The notes below the pieces were generated by a model that was not told the DNA's origin, made no database searches, and saw nothing but the letters and a program-made list of their open reading frames with translations. The position numbers and the translations under genes were made by a program. A stretch of DNA of 64,000 nucleotides, from the NCBI GenBank assembly GCA_937921035.1, contig CALEUL010000049.1, forward strand, positions 59,181-123,180, given 5' to 3'. Source of the DNA: an uncultured Porphyromonadaceae bacterium (GTDB lineage Bacteria; Bacteroidota; Bacteroidia; Bacteroidales; Muribaculaceae). Of the stretch, positions 7,878 through 17,600 are shown piece after piece. Each line of letters starts with the position of its first letter. The stretch's first letter is position 1.

Positions 7878-9092
7878 ATGCAATCGATTCGCGAACTCTA
7901 TCGAATTGGCAAAGGACCCTCATCAAGCCATACGATGGGTCCAAAAAAAGCCGCCGGAATTTATCTTGACAAGCATCCTGAAGCACGCTGCTTTGTTGTA
8001 ACCCTTTATGGCAGCCTTGCTGCTACAGGAAAGGGGCACATGACCGATGTGGCAATTACAGATGTCCTCTGTCAGGATAACCGTACGGTCGAGATTGTTT
8101 GGAAGCCCGAAATATTTCTGCCTTTTCATCCAAACGGCATGTCGTTTGCCTGGATAAATGATAAAGGAGAAAAACAGGACGAATGGACTGTCTATTCTGT
8201 CGGTGGTGGTGCACTGGCCGGCGATGGCCTCCAGGAGGAAAAGACCGAGGAGATTTATTCGAAGAACTCCATGACGGAAATTATGGAGTATTGCGAGCGC
8301 AGCGGCCGTTGCTATTGGGAATACGTCGAGGAATGCGAAGGTCCGGGCATCAACGATTTTCTCGCTCAAGTATGGGAGACTATGAAAGCGGCGGTGGAAA
8401 AAGGTATCGTTACCGATGGCCGTCTGCCGGGGCCTCTTAATCTGCGCCGCAAGGCACGTTCTTATTTTATGCGTGCCGAAGGGTATCGCGACAACTTGCG
8501 CTCGCGCGGTCTCGTATTTTCGTATGCCCTTGCCGTGAGCGAGGAGAACGCCTCCGGCGGGTGCATAGTTACGGCACCTACCTGCGGCAGTTGCGGTGTG
8601 GTGCCTGCCGTTCTTTATCATCTTTGGAAAACACGCAACTTTTCTCAAACCGAGATAAACCATGCTCTTGCAACGGCCGCGCTGATTGGCAACGTGGTGA
8701 AGCAGAATGCAAGCATTTCGGGTGCGGAGGTAGGATGTCAGGGTGAAGTTGGCGTCGCTTGTGCTATGGCGGCCGGTGCCGCATGTCAGCTTTTCGGAGG
8801 AACTCCTTCGCAGATTGAGTATGCCGCCGAAATGGGACTTGAACATCATCTCGGAATGACGTGCGACCCTGTCTGCGGGCTTGTGCAGATACCTTGTATC
8901 GAGCGTAACGCTTATGCTGCTGCACGTGCGCTCGACGCCAACATATATTCATCGTTTTCCGACGGGCAGCATCGCGTGAGCTTCGACAAGCTGATCAGAG
9001 TGATGAAAGAAACGGGCCACGACTTGCCTTCGCTCTACAAAGAAACAGGCACAGGCGGCCTCGCAAAAGACTACATGCTCGACAGCATCTGA
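7878..9092 (+). CDS. sdaA: L-serine dehydratase (iron-sulfur type)
   Basis: Deaminates L-serine to pyruvate and ammonia with an oxygen-sensitive [4Fe-4S] cluster. I start at 7878 (MQSIRELYRIGKGPSSSH), because that is the conserved N-terminus; the longer frame from 7809 runs through the tRNA terminator. The 404 residues hold the beta domain first (GPSSSHTMGP) and then the alpha domain with SAP-like APTCGSCGVVPA, the GCQGEVGVA motif and the cysteine-rich GMTCDPVCGLVQIPC segment that would carry the cluster. It is slightly shorter than the E. coli enzyme. It appears monocistronic. Confidence 0.93.
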   Translation: MQSIRELYRIGKGPSSSHTMGPKKAAGIYLDKHPEARCFVVTLYGSLAATGKGHMTDVAITDVLCQDNRTVEIVWKPEIFLPFHPNGMSFAWINDKGEKQDEWTVYSVGGGALAGDGLQEEKTEEIYSKNSMTEIMEYCERSGRCYWEYVEECEGPGINDFLAQVWETMKAAVEKGIVTDGRLPGPLNLRRKARSYFMRAEGYRDNLRSRGLVFSYALAVSEENASGGCIVTAPTCGSCGVVPAVLYHLWKTRNFSQTEINHALATAALIGNVVKQNASISGAEVGCQGEVGVACAMAAGAACQLFGGTPSQIEYAAEMGLEHHLGMTCDPVCGLVQIPCIERNAYAAARALDANIYSSFSDGQHRVSFDKLIRVMKETGHDLPSLYKETGTGGLAKDYMLDSI

Positions 9093-9139
9093 TTTATCCC
9101 GACGCGCCATAACAGAATTTAAGATACACATGTGCAATA

Positions 9140-9198
9140 TAAATTTGCAGCATCTTGTTGCAAATTTATATTATTTAATACAGATGTGCAGGTTTTAA
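9140..9198 (+). repeat. 59-base direct repeat, copy 1
   Basis: Begins TAAATTTGCAGCATCTTGTT and recurs at 10167-10225 with one difference in 59 bases. The repeat contains an inverted repeat TAAATTTGCA/TGCAAATTTA around a nine-base loop; in this copy the stem extends to 13 pairs. The two copies flank about 970 bases of broken mobile-type DNA. Confidence 0.9.
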
Positions 9199-9255
9199 AT
9201 GGCAGTCCTTGAAACAGACTGTCAGGAGAGGGTTCGGAATCAGGTAACAATAAAA

Positions 9256-9286
9256 GGGAGCCACAGGCTAATCACTTGTGGCTCCC
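9256..9286 (+). terminator. Hairpin, probable terminator
   Basis: Ten-pair perfect stem GGGAGCCACA/TGTGGCTCCC followed by ATTTT. It lies 160 bases past sdaA, within the scar region, so it could serve sdaA or a lost element. Confidence 0.55.
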
Positions 9287-9299
9287 ATTTTGGTATGAC

Positions 9300-9450
9300 G
9301 GGCATGTCATACATCTGTGGTGAAAGTCCACGCGGGGCGTAGTTGCCGACGAACCCCAGAGCGACTTGCAAGTTTCGAGTGGCGACTCTCGGGAGAGAAG
9401 AAGCAATAGCGAAATCGTGGCCTGACGGACAGAAATCCGATAGGAAGGAT
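9300..9450 (+). mobile_element. Possible group II intron fragment (5' part of domain I)
   Basis: The stretch GTGGTGAAAGTCCACGCGGGG, then GTTGCCGACGAACCCC, CTTGCAAG, GAGTGGCGACTC, and finally GCGAAATCGTGGCCTGACGG has the stem pairs and wording I associate with the start of bacterial group II intron RNA. No reverse transcriptase/maturase frame and no domain V follow, so only a relic would remain. The assignment is by recall of pattern, not alignment. Confidence 0.35.
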
Positions 9451-9451
9451 A

Positions 9452-9742
9452 GAGCGCAGAGGCAAGAAAGAAGACAACAAACTCCTCAACTATTACAACG
9501 GATTGCGCAATCGTGGCACAAAATGGGTGGCTTCCGACCGATTAAGGGCAAGAATCAGCGACTTCGGTTTCAACAACAAGAAAGACAATATCATCGGATT
9601 GCAGATTGCGGACTTGATAGCGTACCCTGTTACCATCCACCTGCTTCACCCCGAAAGAAATAATCCATCATACGAAGCTGTAAAGCACAATATTTTCCAA
9701 GACAATGGAGTGCTGTTGGGGCAGAAAGTAATACCGCATTAA
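9452..9742 (+). pseudogene. C-terminal remnant of a DUF3800-like protein
   Basis: An open frame without a proper start encodes ERRGKKEDNKLLNYYNGLRN and continues to residues GLQIADLIAYPV and a stop at 9740. The GLQIADLIAYP motif near the C-terminus is characteristic of DUF3800 proteins (RNase H-like fold, often on mobile DNA). About two thirds of the gene is missing, the upstream part being replaced by the intron-like sequence. A terminator follows at 9748. The remnant supports the view that this interval is a decayed insertion. Confidence 0.55.
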
Positions 9743-9747
9743 ATAAA

Positions 9748-9773
9748 AAAGAGCGGTCTTTCGACTGCTCTTT
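9748..9773 (+). terminator. Terminator after the DUF3800 remnant
   Basis: Eleven-pair stem AAAGAGCGGTC/GACTGCTCTTT with a TTTC loop, flanked by A and T runs, six bases after the remnant's stop. Confidence 0.7.
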
Positions 9774-9918
9774 CCGACCGGGCAAAACCGATCCCTAAAA
9801 TCGTTGCTCGCGCAAGCGAAGTATTTCTTTCAAGGGGAAACTACCCTTTGTGGATACAAAGATAATAAACATTTTTGGATTCCACAAAATTTTAACACGC
9901 CATTTCAGCGGAAAGTTT

Positions 9919-10164
9919 TTATTCACTGTAATTTATCTCTTCCTGCAACACATTCAGTTGCTTATCAACCCGGTATCGGGGCTGATTGAAGGCGGCGCAG
10001 AGAAGCATGAATAGGTCGCGGATTTCGAGCATTGAATAGTGCTCTACTGCGCTACTACCCACCTCATGTAGTCCGGTGGCGTACATATTTACCTGTGCTT
10101 TGTTGGCGATGTCTATGTGAGTTTTACGGCAGGGTTTGCTACTGCCTACCGAATGCAGTGGCAA
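9919..10164 (-). CDS. Small unrecognised protein or gene fragment
   Basis: 81 codons from a TTG that sits at the edge of repeat copy 2, so the true start may have been lost. The C-terminal half (MLEIRDLFMLLCAAFNQ and onward) has a natural-looking amphipathic helical composition. I do not recognise a family. It lies inside the scar between the two 59-base repeats and could be part of the same decayed element. Confidence 0.35.
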   Translation of the reverse strand: MPLHSVGSSKPCRKTHIDIANKAQVNMYATGLHEVGSSAVEHYSMLEIRDLFMLLCAAFNQPRYRVDKQLNVLQEEINYSE

Positions 10165-10166
10165 AC

Positions 10167-10225
10167 TAAATTTGCAGCATCTTGTTGCAAATTTATATTA
10201 TTTAATACAGATGTGCAGATTTTAA
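10167..10225 (+). repeat. 59-base direct repeat, copy 2
   Basis: Matches 9140-9198 in 58 of 59 positions, same orientation, 1,027 bases apart. It ends about 70 bases before the next gene. Confidence 0.9.
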
Positions 10226-10297
10226 GCACTTGTCGGGACTTACTTTGCCGGTGAAAGTCATGGTGGCTTTCCGTGTTACAATTTAAGTATCTGTATT

Positions 10298-10675
10298 ATG
10301 TCGTTTTGGTCTTTTATGGGCGAGCTCGCTCTGTTTAATCTGATTAGCAAATGGTTTTCAGGTAAGCCAAAGAATTCTTCGCAGTGGTCGCATCAGAATA
10401 ATAATTTCATCGGAAGTACCGGATATGACGCCCGCATGGACGAGTGGCAACGTGAAACCGACCGTATCGACGAACTTGAAGGCTTGCTTGACGACTGTGA
10501 TGTTGATTCCGACCGCTACGATGAAATCATTGACGAACTGGATGCGCTCGAAGAACACGTAGACGGTCTCGAGAGCGAGTTGAATATGTATGATGACATG
10601 TGCGACGATATGTTCGTGTACGGCGGTGGAGGCTCGGTATCCTCTGGCTTTGACGGTTTTGACGATGACTGGTGA
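10298..10675 (+). CDS. Small acidic coiled-coil protein
   Basis: 125 residues. A hydrophobic amphipathic N-terminus (FMGELALFNLISKWF) is followed by a long, very acidic helical stretch (about residues 50-105, rich in D and E with leucine spacing typical of a coiled coil) and a glycine/serine-rich, aspartate-ending tail. No family is recognised. It lies just after the repeat-bounded scar and converges with the outer-membrane gene at 10698. The regular heptad-like pattern and clean ends argue for a real gene. Confidence 0.6.
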   Translation: MSFWSFMGELALFNLISKWFSGKPKNSSQWSHQNNNFIGSTGYDARMDEWQRETDRIDELEGLLDDCDVDSDRYDEIIDELDALEEHVDGLESELNMYDDMCDDMFVYGGGGSVSSGFDGFDDDW

Positions 10676-10697
10676 TTTGGTTGAAAGATATCTGCGG

Positions 10698-11306
10698 TCA
10701 GAAGTCTAAGCCGAGACGGATGGTGAAGTAGGGCTTTATGGCGGGGTCTTTGCCTACGGTTATGTGCAGCAGCGTGCCGGTGTTGTCGTAATAAAACGTG
10801 TCGTCGGAACGGTCCTTGCCCATATATTGCAGGGTCATGCCTAATCCGAAATTCAGGTTGGTACGGTGGCCGAAATTGAACCTGTAACCTATGCTTGGCG
10901 AAAAATATAGCCCGACGGCGTGGGTGAGTATGCCGAAACGAAGGTCGGCATAGGGAGTATATTTCCCGAATGTCTGGTCTGTGCGTACATCGGCGAAGGC
11001 TCCCAGAAACCAGTTGTCGTTTATGCCGGAGAATCCCGCCGACAGTCCCGCGCCGAGGTAGAAGTGCCTGTTGAACTGGAAGCCGTGGACAGTGGATAAA
11101 GCTACATCGGCAAAGCTTTTGCGGTGGACATTGCTGTATGTCCATCCGGCGCTTTCGCTGTAAATGTAATCATGGGGCACATTCCATGATGAAACTGCGG
11201 TTTCGATGTCAAGGAACTGGCGATAGCCTCTTTGCGGCTCTTTGGAGTGTGCCGACGGAATCGACAGACAGCAGAGCAGTGCGGCGAACAGGTGCAGACG
11301 GTTCAT
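10698..11306 (-). CDS. Outer-membrane beta-barrel protein
   Basis: 202 residues with a signal peptide (residues 1-21). The remainder alternates polar and hydrophobic residues in short strands (YLGAGLSAGF, YADLRFGI, SPSIGYRFNF, LNFGLGMTLQY) and ends with FTIRLGLDF; a terminal phenylalanine is the usual signal for barrel assembly. This matches the small OMP_b-brl type of Bacteroidales. Its start lies 10 bases after the stop of the interrupted gene upstream, so the two were probably one operon. Cargo or role is unknown. Confidence 0.7.
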   Translation of the reverse strand: MNRLHLFAALLCCLSIPSAHSKEPQRGYRQFLDIETAVSSWNVPHDYIYSESAGWTYSNVHRKSFADVALSTVHGFQFNRHFYLGAGLSAGFSGINDNWFLGAFADVRTDQTFGKYTPYADLRFGILTHAVGLYFSPSIGYRFNFGHRTNLNFGLGMTLQYMGKDRSDDTFYYDNTGTLLHITVGKDPAIKPYFTIRLGLDF

Positions 11307-11316
11307 GTTCAGATGT

Positions 11317-12891
11317 TTATTCGGATTTGTTTTTTAATTCGTTCAATATGATGGTGCGCGTCATCTCCTCGGATGGCACGCCGAACCATATCCATGTGTT
11401 GCGCTCGAGGTCGAGGATTTTGGCGCGACGTTTCATTTCGCTGACAAAATCGTCGGTGAATATCTCTGTGAGCGGTGTGTTCTGTGGTTCGTCGGAAAGA
11501 CGGTGAAGAAACAGATAGCCGTCGAAATTATCAGAGTATACTCCTGTCGATATCTTATATTTGATTTCGTACAGGCCGTCGAACGGTTCGGCGCCGAATG
11601 GCGATCCATGTAAGTCGAAGCCTACAGGGCGGTCGCCGTCAAGTGCGAAGGCTCTGTCGAATATGCCTCCGCGCACCTGGTGCCGGTTGCGGCCCATGTT
11701 GTCGCCGGAAATCATGTGTTGAAAAACCGTGTATACATTCCCCTTGCCAAGGCGCGCCGCGAGCTGTGCGCCCGCCGAGGCGGTGGCGCCCAGGGCCGGA
11801 GGAGGGGTGGCCGATTTATATGCGTGCAGCGCACCCACAAGGAACAGACAATTACGCGTGTCGGATGTGCTCCGGATATGATTTTCTATCACATCGGCCA
11901 TATGATTGTTTCGTTCTTCTGTCTCGACAGCCTGTGATTCGTCGGTAATTTTTGAGTATGGTACCTGATAGTCGGCAAGGATAACTTTTATCCGTTTCTC
12001 TTGCGGCAGCGATCTGTTCAGTTTCTATAGTGCGCGAAGGAATTCATACTCGCCGCGGTCCCACCATCCGTTGGGTTGTTCATCGCGGAAAATCTCTAAT
12101 ACGAGTTCGGTATTTTCTTTGTCGGAGTTCATGAATTCGTCCATTGTCGCCTGGCGCCACGATGGAAGTTCCATAAATACAGTTCCTGCTTTGTCGGCGA
12201 AACCGGGCAACGCAATCAGGCGCTTAAGCATGTCCCACGACACTTTGCGGCGATGTATTTCGCCGTTTATCACTAATTTGTGTTCGCCGATGCGTGCAAG
12301 CAGGAATTCTTCGGGGCTTTCTTTTATGCCCGACAGGAATGCGGCAAACGGGGAGGCGTCGGTAGGCACAGTGGCAATCTGTGTTATTCGCGGCAGGTTG
12401 GCATAGTGGACGGGCAGATGGCGGTGCAGAACTTCAACGGCATTGTCTTCGTCATCGGCCAGGCCCTGACCGCCGTTCACCCAGCGGCCGTTTTCAATCC
12501 AGCAATAGCTCAGCAGGGTATTGTCGTAGGCGTCTCTTGATATTATGGCGGCAACGCTGTCGCGATAGGTTACAATTCCCGCTACATGCTCGCTGAGTAT
12601 CCTGGCGACTGTCGCGGAATCGACCGCCTCGTCGGGCAGACTGGCGTCTGTCTCGAATTTGCTTGTTGTGATATCGGCCCAGCGCCCCTGTTTACCGTTT
12701 ACACAGACCCATGCGCGGGTACGGAAATAGTCGATGGGCGATTGAAGGCCCACGGAGTCCGCACCCAGCTCGGCAATGCTTTTGCCGATTTTTTCGATAC
12801 GAAAGTTGTTGTCCGATGATTGTGCGTTGGCGCCGGGAAAGGCCATTGTGTTAGCTGCTAAAAGAACACAAAGCAGAAATGCGTTTTTCAT
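11317..12891 (-). pseudogene. ChaN/EreA-like secreted protein gene broken by an in-frame TAG
   Basis: The first part starts at 12891 (MKNAFLLCVLL, signal peptide ending NAQ) and stops at a TAG at 12027-12025. The same frame continues without another stop through 11317, giving about 524 codons in all. The join reads EYEFLRAL-stop-KLNRSLPQ. Motifs of one fold are split across the stop: G-E-I-H-R before it, then E-R-N-N-H-M and V-G-A-L-H-A after it, reminiscent of the erythromycin-esterase/ChaN/TIKI group. A restart at the ATG at 11901 would give only the end of the domain. Most simply a nonsense mutation (or sequence error) in a periplasmic hydrolase-like gene. Confidence 0.7.
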
Positions 12892-12917
12892 GGAAATTAC
12901 GGTTGTGTAGTTGTTGT

Positions 12918-13505
12918 TTATCTGGCGGATAGGTGCATGTGGCGCATGATGATGCCGGCGAACGGCCGCGTGCCTATATCGGCGAAGCCAAGGCGCGAGT
13001 ACAGTTTGTAGGCATCGGGGTTGGCGGGGTCGCACAGCAGACCGAAAGGCTTGCCGGAGCTGCGGTGAGTGTCCATCGCTGCTTTTAGCAGGCGTTTTGC
13101 CAGACCTTTGCCGCGGTATGCGGGGAACACGGCCAGCGAATCAAGGTATATTTCTTCGGCGTCGGTTTCGTCGTTCATATCCTCCTCGCGCAGATTACTG
13201 CCTAAGATGGCGTTTGCCTTGTCTATGAAAGCCTTTCTGAGTTCGTGAAGGCGTGCGCCGTCGTACGATACTATCGCGCCGGCGGTGTTGCCGTGTTCGT
13301 CCTCTGCAACAAGCGCGTTAAGGTAGCTGTACTGCGAGTTTTCCGACGCGCTCAGCTGTGTGAAAACGTCGGCGAGGAGCGGCAGCCGTTCCTCGCCGCC
13401 CGCAAGGTGTATGCAGCCTTCTTCATGAATGGCGTCCATTACTACCTTGGCTATTGCCGCTGCGTCGTTTTTGCATCCCGGACGGATAGTGATTTGCTGT
13501 TCCAT
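12918..13505 (-). CDS. GNAT-family N-acetyltransferase
   Basis: 195 residues. The acetyl-CoA binding motif A is visible as the strand LDSLAVFP followed by the loop YRGKGLAKRLL (the Q/R-x-x-G-x-G/A pattern), and motif B as the KLYSRLGF segment. The substrate is unknown. It lies 26 bases upstream of the interrupted secreted-protein gene on the same strand and may share its transcript. Confidence 0.85.
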   Translation of the reverse strand: MEQQITIRPGCKNDAAAIAKVVMDAIHEEGCIHLAGGEERLPLLADVFTQLSASENSQYSYLNALVAEDEHGNTAGAIVSYDGARLHELRKAFIDKANAILGSNLREEDMNDETDAEEIYLDSLAVFPAYRGKGLAKRLLKAAMDTHRSSGKPFGLLCDPANPDAYKLYSRLGFADIGTRPFAGIIMRHMHLSAR

Positions 13506-13529
13506 ATAAGGTTGTCGATAAAATTAAAA

Positions 13530-13553
13530 AAGGCCGCACCATAGCGCGGCCTT
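13530..13553 (-). terminator. Terminator of the secreted protein gene at 13576
   Basis: Stem AAGGCCGC/GCGGCCTT followed by six U on the minus strand, 23 bases past the stop codon. Confidence 0.8.
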
Positions 13554-13575
13554 ATATTTATATTCTGTTGTTTGC

Positions 13576-14454
13576 TTATTTTACCAGAACTTTGGTAACG
13601 TTGTTGCCGCGACGAACGATGTAGAGACCGTTTTCGGGGTTGTTTACGCGCATACCCTGCATGTTGAAGTATTCTGCGGGGGCGTTGGCGTTGATTTCTA
13701 CATTTTCTACGGCGCCTGTGCCGTGGTCAACGATTTCGGGATAAACGGTTACCATAGCTTCCTTGCGGGGGCCGTTGCTGATGTCGCATTTGATGGTGCC
13801 GGTGTATTCTTCGCTCATAACGCCGTTGTTGCCATTGTACAGCCAGGGCAGCGGTTCTTCGAAAGGTGTGATAGCGTCGCCTGCGCCGAAGTTGTAAGCG
13901 CTCCAGTCGGCATCGGCAATCTTGAATTCAGTACCTGCGGGGATGATGGTGGCGCCCTCGCAGTCGAACCAGTAGATTACGCCGTCGGCTGTTTCCATCT
14001 TCCAGTCTTCGAGGTTGTCGTTCCAGTTGTTCATGCCGCCGCGGAGGTAGAGGGTGGCAAAGCCCACGGGTTCGGGAGTAGTGGTTGTGGCAGTAAGGGT
14101 GGAGAGGTCGGCGGGAATTACAAGGGTATATTCACCTTTCCAGGGTGTGCCGTTGTTGGGGCCTGAATCCTGTGTCAGTGCCAGTGCTTTGCCAAGGTTT
14201 GCTTTATCGCTGAGGCCGTCGGCGAAGAGAGCGCCGGGATTGAATTCGTCCCATGTTGTGCCGGCGGTGGTGGACATTTTGAATTCGGTGAGATCGGCGA
14301 TAGTAACTTTGTACTCGCCGTTTTCAAGCTTTACTTCCATTGCTTTGTCGGCATCCCAGGATAGGCCCTGGCCTGAGCCGAGGAAATAGAGAGACTGGGC
14401 GGATGCGCCGAATGCCAGTGCGGCAGCGGCTGCGAGTGCGTAGAACTTCTTCAT
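13576..14454 (-). CDS. Secreted starch-binding-like protein with a type IX-like tail
   Basis: 292 residues with a signal peptide (1-19). Two beta-rich modules follow: residues about 20-125 resemble the SusE/SusF N-terminal and carbohydrate-binding style (SLYFLGSGQGLSWD), and a second module begins near residue 130 (ATLYLRGGMNNW). The last 35 residues (EYFNMQGMRV, then ENGLYIVRRG and KVLVK) match the pattern of type IX secretion sorting tails common in Muribaculaceae. It is monocistronic. Function beyond surface or secreted glycan binding is a guess. Confidence 0.6.
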   Translation of the reverse strand: MKKFYALAAAAALAFGASAQSLYFLGSGQGLSWDADKAMEVKLENGEYKVTIADLTEFKMSTTAGTTWDEFNPGALFADGLSDKANLGKALALTQDSGPNNGTPWKGEYTLVIPADLSTLTATTTTPEPVGFATLYLRGGMNNWNDNLEDWKMETADGVIYWFDCEGATIIPAGTEFKIADADWSAYNFGAGDAITPFEEPLPWLYNGNNGVMSEEYTGTIKCDISNGPRKEAMVTVYPEIVDHGTGAVENVEINANAPAEYFNMQGMRVNNPENGLYIVRRGNNVTKVLVK

Positions 14455-14629
14455 GCAGTAATAAATTTTAAGTGTTTGTTATAAGTATGATATAATTAAA
14501 ATATGATTCCTTGTGTGGAAATCGGCACAAATTTAGTAAAAATAATCTGCAAACAAAATTTTTTGCCGAATTTTATTCGTATAAATCTATATATACAATA
14601 TGTATTATGGCCATAGCAGTAATTATATA

Positions 14630-14664
14630 ACAGCAAAAGCGACGCCGGGCGTCGCTTTTGCTGT
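14630..14664 (-). terminator. Long palindromic terminator
   Basis: ACAGCAAAAGCGACGCC pairs perfectly with GGCGTCGCTTTTGCTGT over 16-17 base pairs. It follows the large gene at 14678 by 14 bases and is symmetrical enough to work in both directions. Confidence 0.8.
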
Positions 14665-14677
14665 TTGCGGAATATCG

Positions 14678-17600
14678 TTATTTTACTATCACTTTGGCGG
14701 TTGTGGCACCGGCGGATACGATGTTCACACCTGCGGGAAGATCTGCGGTGAACTGCCCGTCGGCGGCAACGCTGCCTTTAAGGATAAGGCGTCCGTCGGC
14801 TGCTGCTACGGTTACGGGGGTGCCTGCTGCGCCTTTGACGGTCAGCTGCTTGCCGTTGCATGTGATGGATGTGTGCGTTCCGCTGACATTGCTGATGCCA
14901 GTTGTTACGTCAACAACGACTTCCGTGCACGGACGTGATTCGCCGATGCTGTAGACTGCCGATACTCGGTAGGCGTTGTGTCCAACGGCATTGGTGTGCA
15001 GATAGCTCGCTTCGGCAACCGGTTCTTCGTTGAGCTTGGTGCCGTTGCAATAGATATTGTAGCCGCTGAGCTCTGCGTCGGCAGGCATGAGGCCGGCGAC
15101 TTCGAATGTCATGTCGTCTACAAACAGGGCGTACGTATCGTTGGAGGTGTGGTGGATGGCGAAGTATTTTGTACCGGCAGGGAGGTCGACGCTGTATTCG
15201 GTCCAGTCTTCGGAAGCGACATCTACAGCCTTGAGGACCTTGAAGCTGTTTATATCAGTGTCGGTATCGGATACGAGCACCTCAAAACTTTCGGCGTATG
15301 CGATGGTGAAGCTCTTTGCCCAGAACGAGATTGTCTGTGCGTCGCCGGTAAGCGCGGGAGATATCAGCCAGTTGTCGTTGACGCCCTGGATGCTCCATGC
15401 AACTAACATTGTTTCGCCGCTGTGAGGCTCGCTGTCGATATAATATGATTCGGGCATGCCGCTTTTCTTGGGAGTGAATAGCTGGAAGGCCATAGGAGCA
15501 CAACGGTAGGGGTTGTCATAGTCCCGCAGGAAAGAATATGTAACGTCGCCGTCGCCGTCAACAAGATGGAAGCCTCCGAAGTCGTCGATAGTGAAAGGCT
15601 TGTAGTCCGGATTTTCAAAATCTTCCACGCGGGTAGCGGCTTTGGTAGCCTCGGCCATGTCCACTGGGGTCCAGGCCAGCTCTACGTTCTCTCCGTCTGC
15701 CTTTGCTTCGAGGTTTTCGGGAGCGGGGTATACGGGGAATTCTACGGCTATATTGCCGGCAACCGTAAGGGGGTCAATGCCTTCTGCTGCTGCGGCGAGT
15801 TTTACATCTATAATGTCCGGCGAAAGTAGTGATGTGGAAACGGAAAGATTTGCAATGGCGGTTTCGCCGGGTGCGAAGGTGTCCAGTTTAGTCTCGCCTA
15901 AGACTTCGCCGTGGGCCGACAGTTCGACGGTGGCGCAGGCTATGGCCTCGGTGCCGATGTTCTCTAATGTCAGGCTGACTTCCGCGGCCTCTCCGGCTTT
16001 AACGGAGGCGGGAATCGTGGAGTAGCTTACTCGCATGGCGTTGTTCTTCAGGTCGATAACACGGATATTGTCGACAGGTACGCTCCAGGTGGCTTCGTCG
16101 GTGTTGTGAATGCCGGTAACCATTATGCCTATCTGGATATACTTGGCCGATTTGTATTCCGAGAGGTCTACACGGCACAGGGTCCAGCCGTCGGTGGGAT
16201 TCTCTTTTAAGTCGATGGATTTTGCTGCCAGGAACTGGCCGCCGTCTACAGCCACATTGGCGTCGATAACGCTGCCTTTGCCCTGATAGTAGAATTCGTA
16301 TACGGGGGTTGTGGCCTTGCTGATGTCAATCTTGGCGGAATAGAAGCCGTAGGATGCGTAAGGTTCAACGGGTAGGAAAAGGAAGAAGCCGTTGTCGCCA
16401 TCCTGCGAGTTCAGATATTCGGGTTCCACACCTTCTTCGGCGTCGGTGTTGGTCTGTAGTTCGTTGTCGAGGAACGTGCCCTGCATGAAGGTGCCGGTGC
16501 TGGCGGGGTCTACAACCCACGCCTGCTGATAGTAGCCGTCGGTGAAGCTGTCGCAGAAAGGTAGCTCTGCGGGTTCGCCTACCACGATTATGTCGGAGGT
16601 GCTTGCAAGGGAGTAATATGTCTCGTCAACACCCGCTGTAACCTGGAAGGCTACAAAATCCTGGTCGGTTATGTTGCTGTAGTCGAATGTGTAGCTTGTT
16701 TCGGTGGTTGTGGCAAGCGCGGGGTCGTAGTAGGAGCCGAAGGCGTCGAAGATGTAGTATACAACTTTCGAGGTATCCACATATCCGCCGTTCTCGCCGG
16801 TTTCGCCTACTGGATTCCAGCTTAGGGTTACATGCTTGTAGTCGTCGGAGAGCGAAAGCTTAAGACCGGTGGGAGGAACGGGATTGTCGAGGCCTGCATA
16901 TACATCCCTTATTTCAACGGGTTCACCTTCGGTATCGCCTACATATGCCACGACCTTGAAGATGTTGTTGCCGCCGTTGTAGATGTCGGTAATGTCCTCG
17001 AACACGATGGTCTCGCCGGGTTTCACGTTTTCTGCTTCTCGTGTGAAGGCCCAGTTTGTCGTGAGGACGACTTTCGATATTTCATTGAGGGGCTTACCCG
17101 ATATGGTTGTTGTCGGAGCGGTGTAGGTAACGGTTGCGCGGAGCTCGCCTCGTGGAGCAATCTCAACACTTAAAAGACCAGGTGCCGCCGGCTCTACAAT
17201 AGAGTTTGTCTCGGCAACGGAAAGGTCGCAGATCTTATAGTTGCCCGATGTCGTTTTGTTGGATGTGCAGTGGATGCCGATGTAGTAATACCCCTCGGCG
17301 TCTACGCTGAACGAACCGCTGTTCTCGGTGAAATCGCGGACGGTTACGGCGTGGGGTGCTACAATCTGCGTTGTCATTGCTTCGGTGGTGGGATCGGCGC
17401 CTAAGTATATTGCGGCCATATCCTCCGTGCCCGACGACAGTGCGAAACCTTCCTTATAGGTTAGGGTATAGTCGGTGGCGGCTTTCAGATGTACCGGTAC
17501 GCTGATCAGCCAGTCGTTGTTGTTCGATGATGCATCGTCGGTAGGCTTCATGCAAACGCTGTAGCCTGTGAAACCGCCGGGCTTCCATGTGCGGCCGTCG

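Noticed and set aside
12025..12027. TAG as a recoded or selenocysteine-like codon
   Set aside because: Pyrrolysine or stop reassignment is not known in Bacteroidales, and other genes here end normally; a nonsense mutation is simpler.
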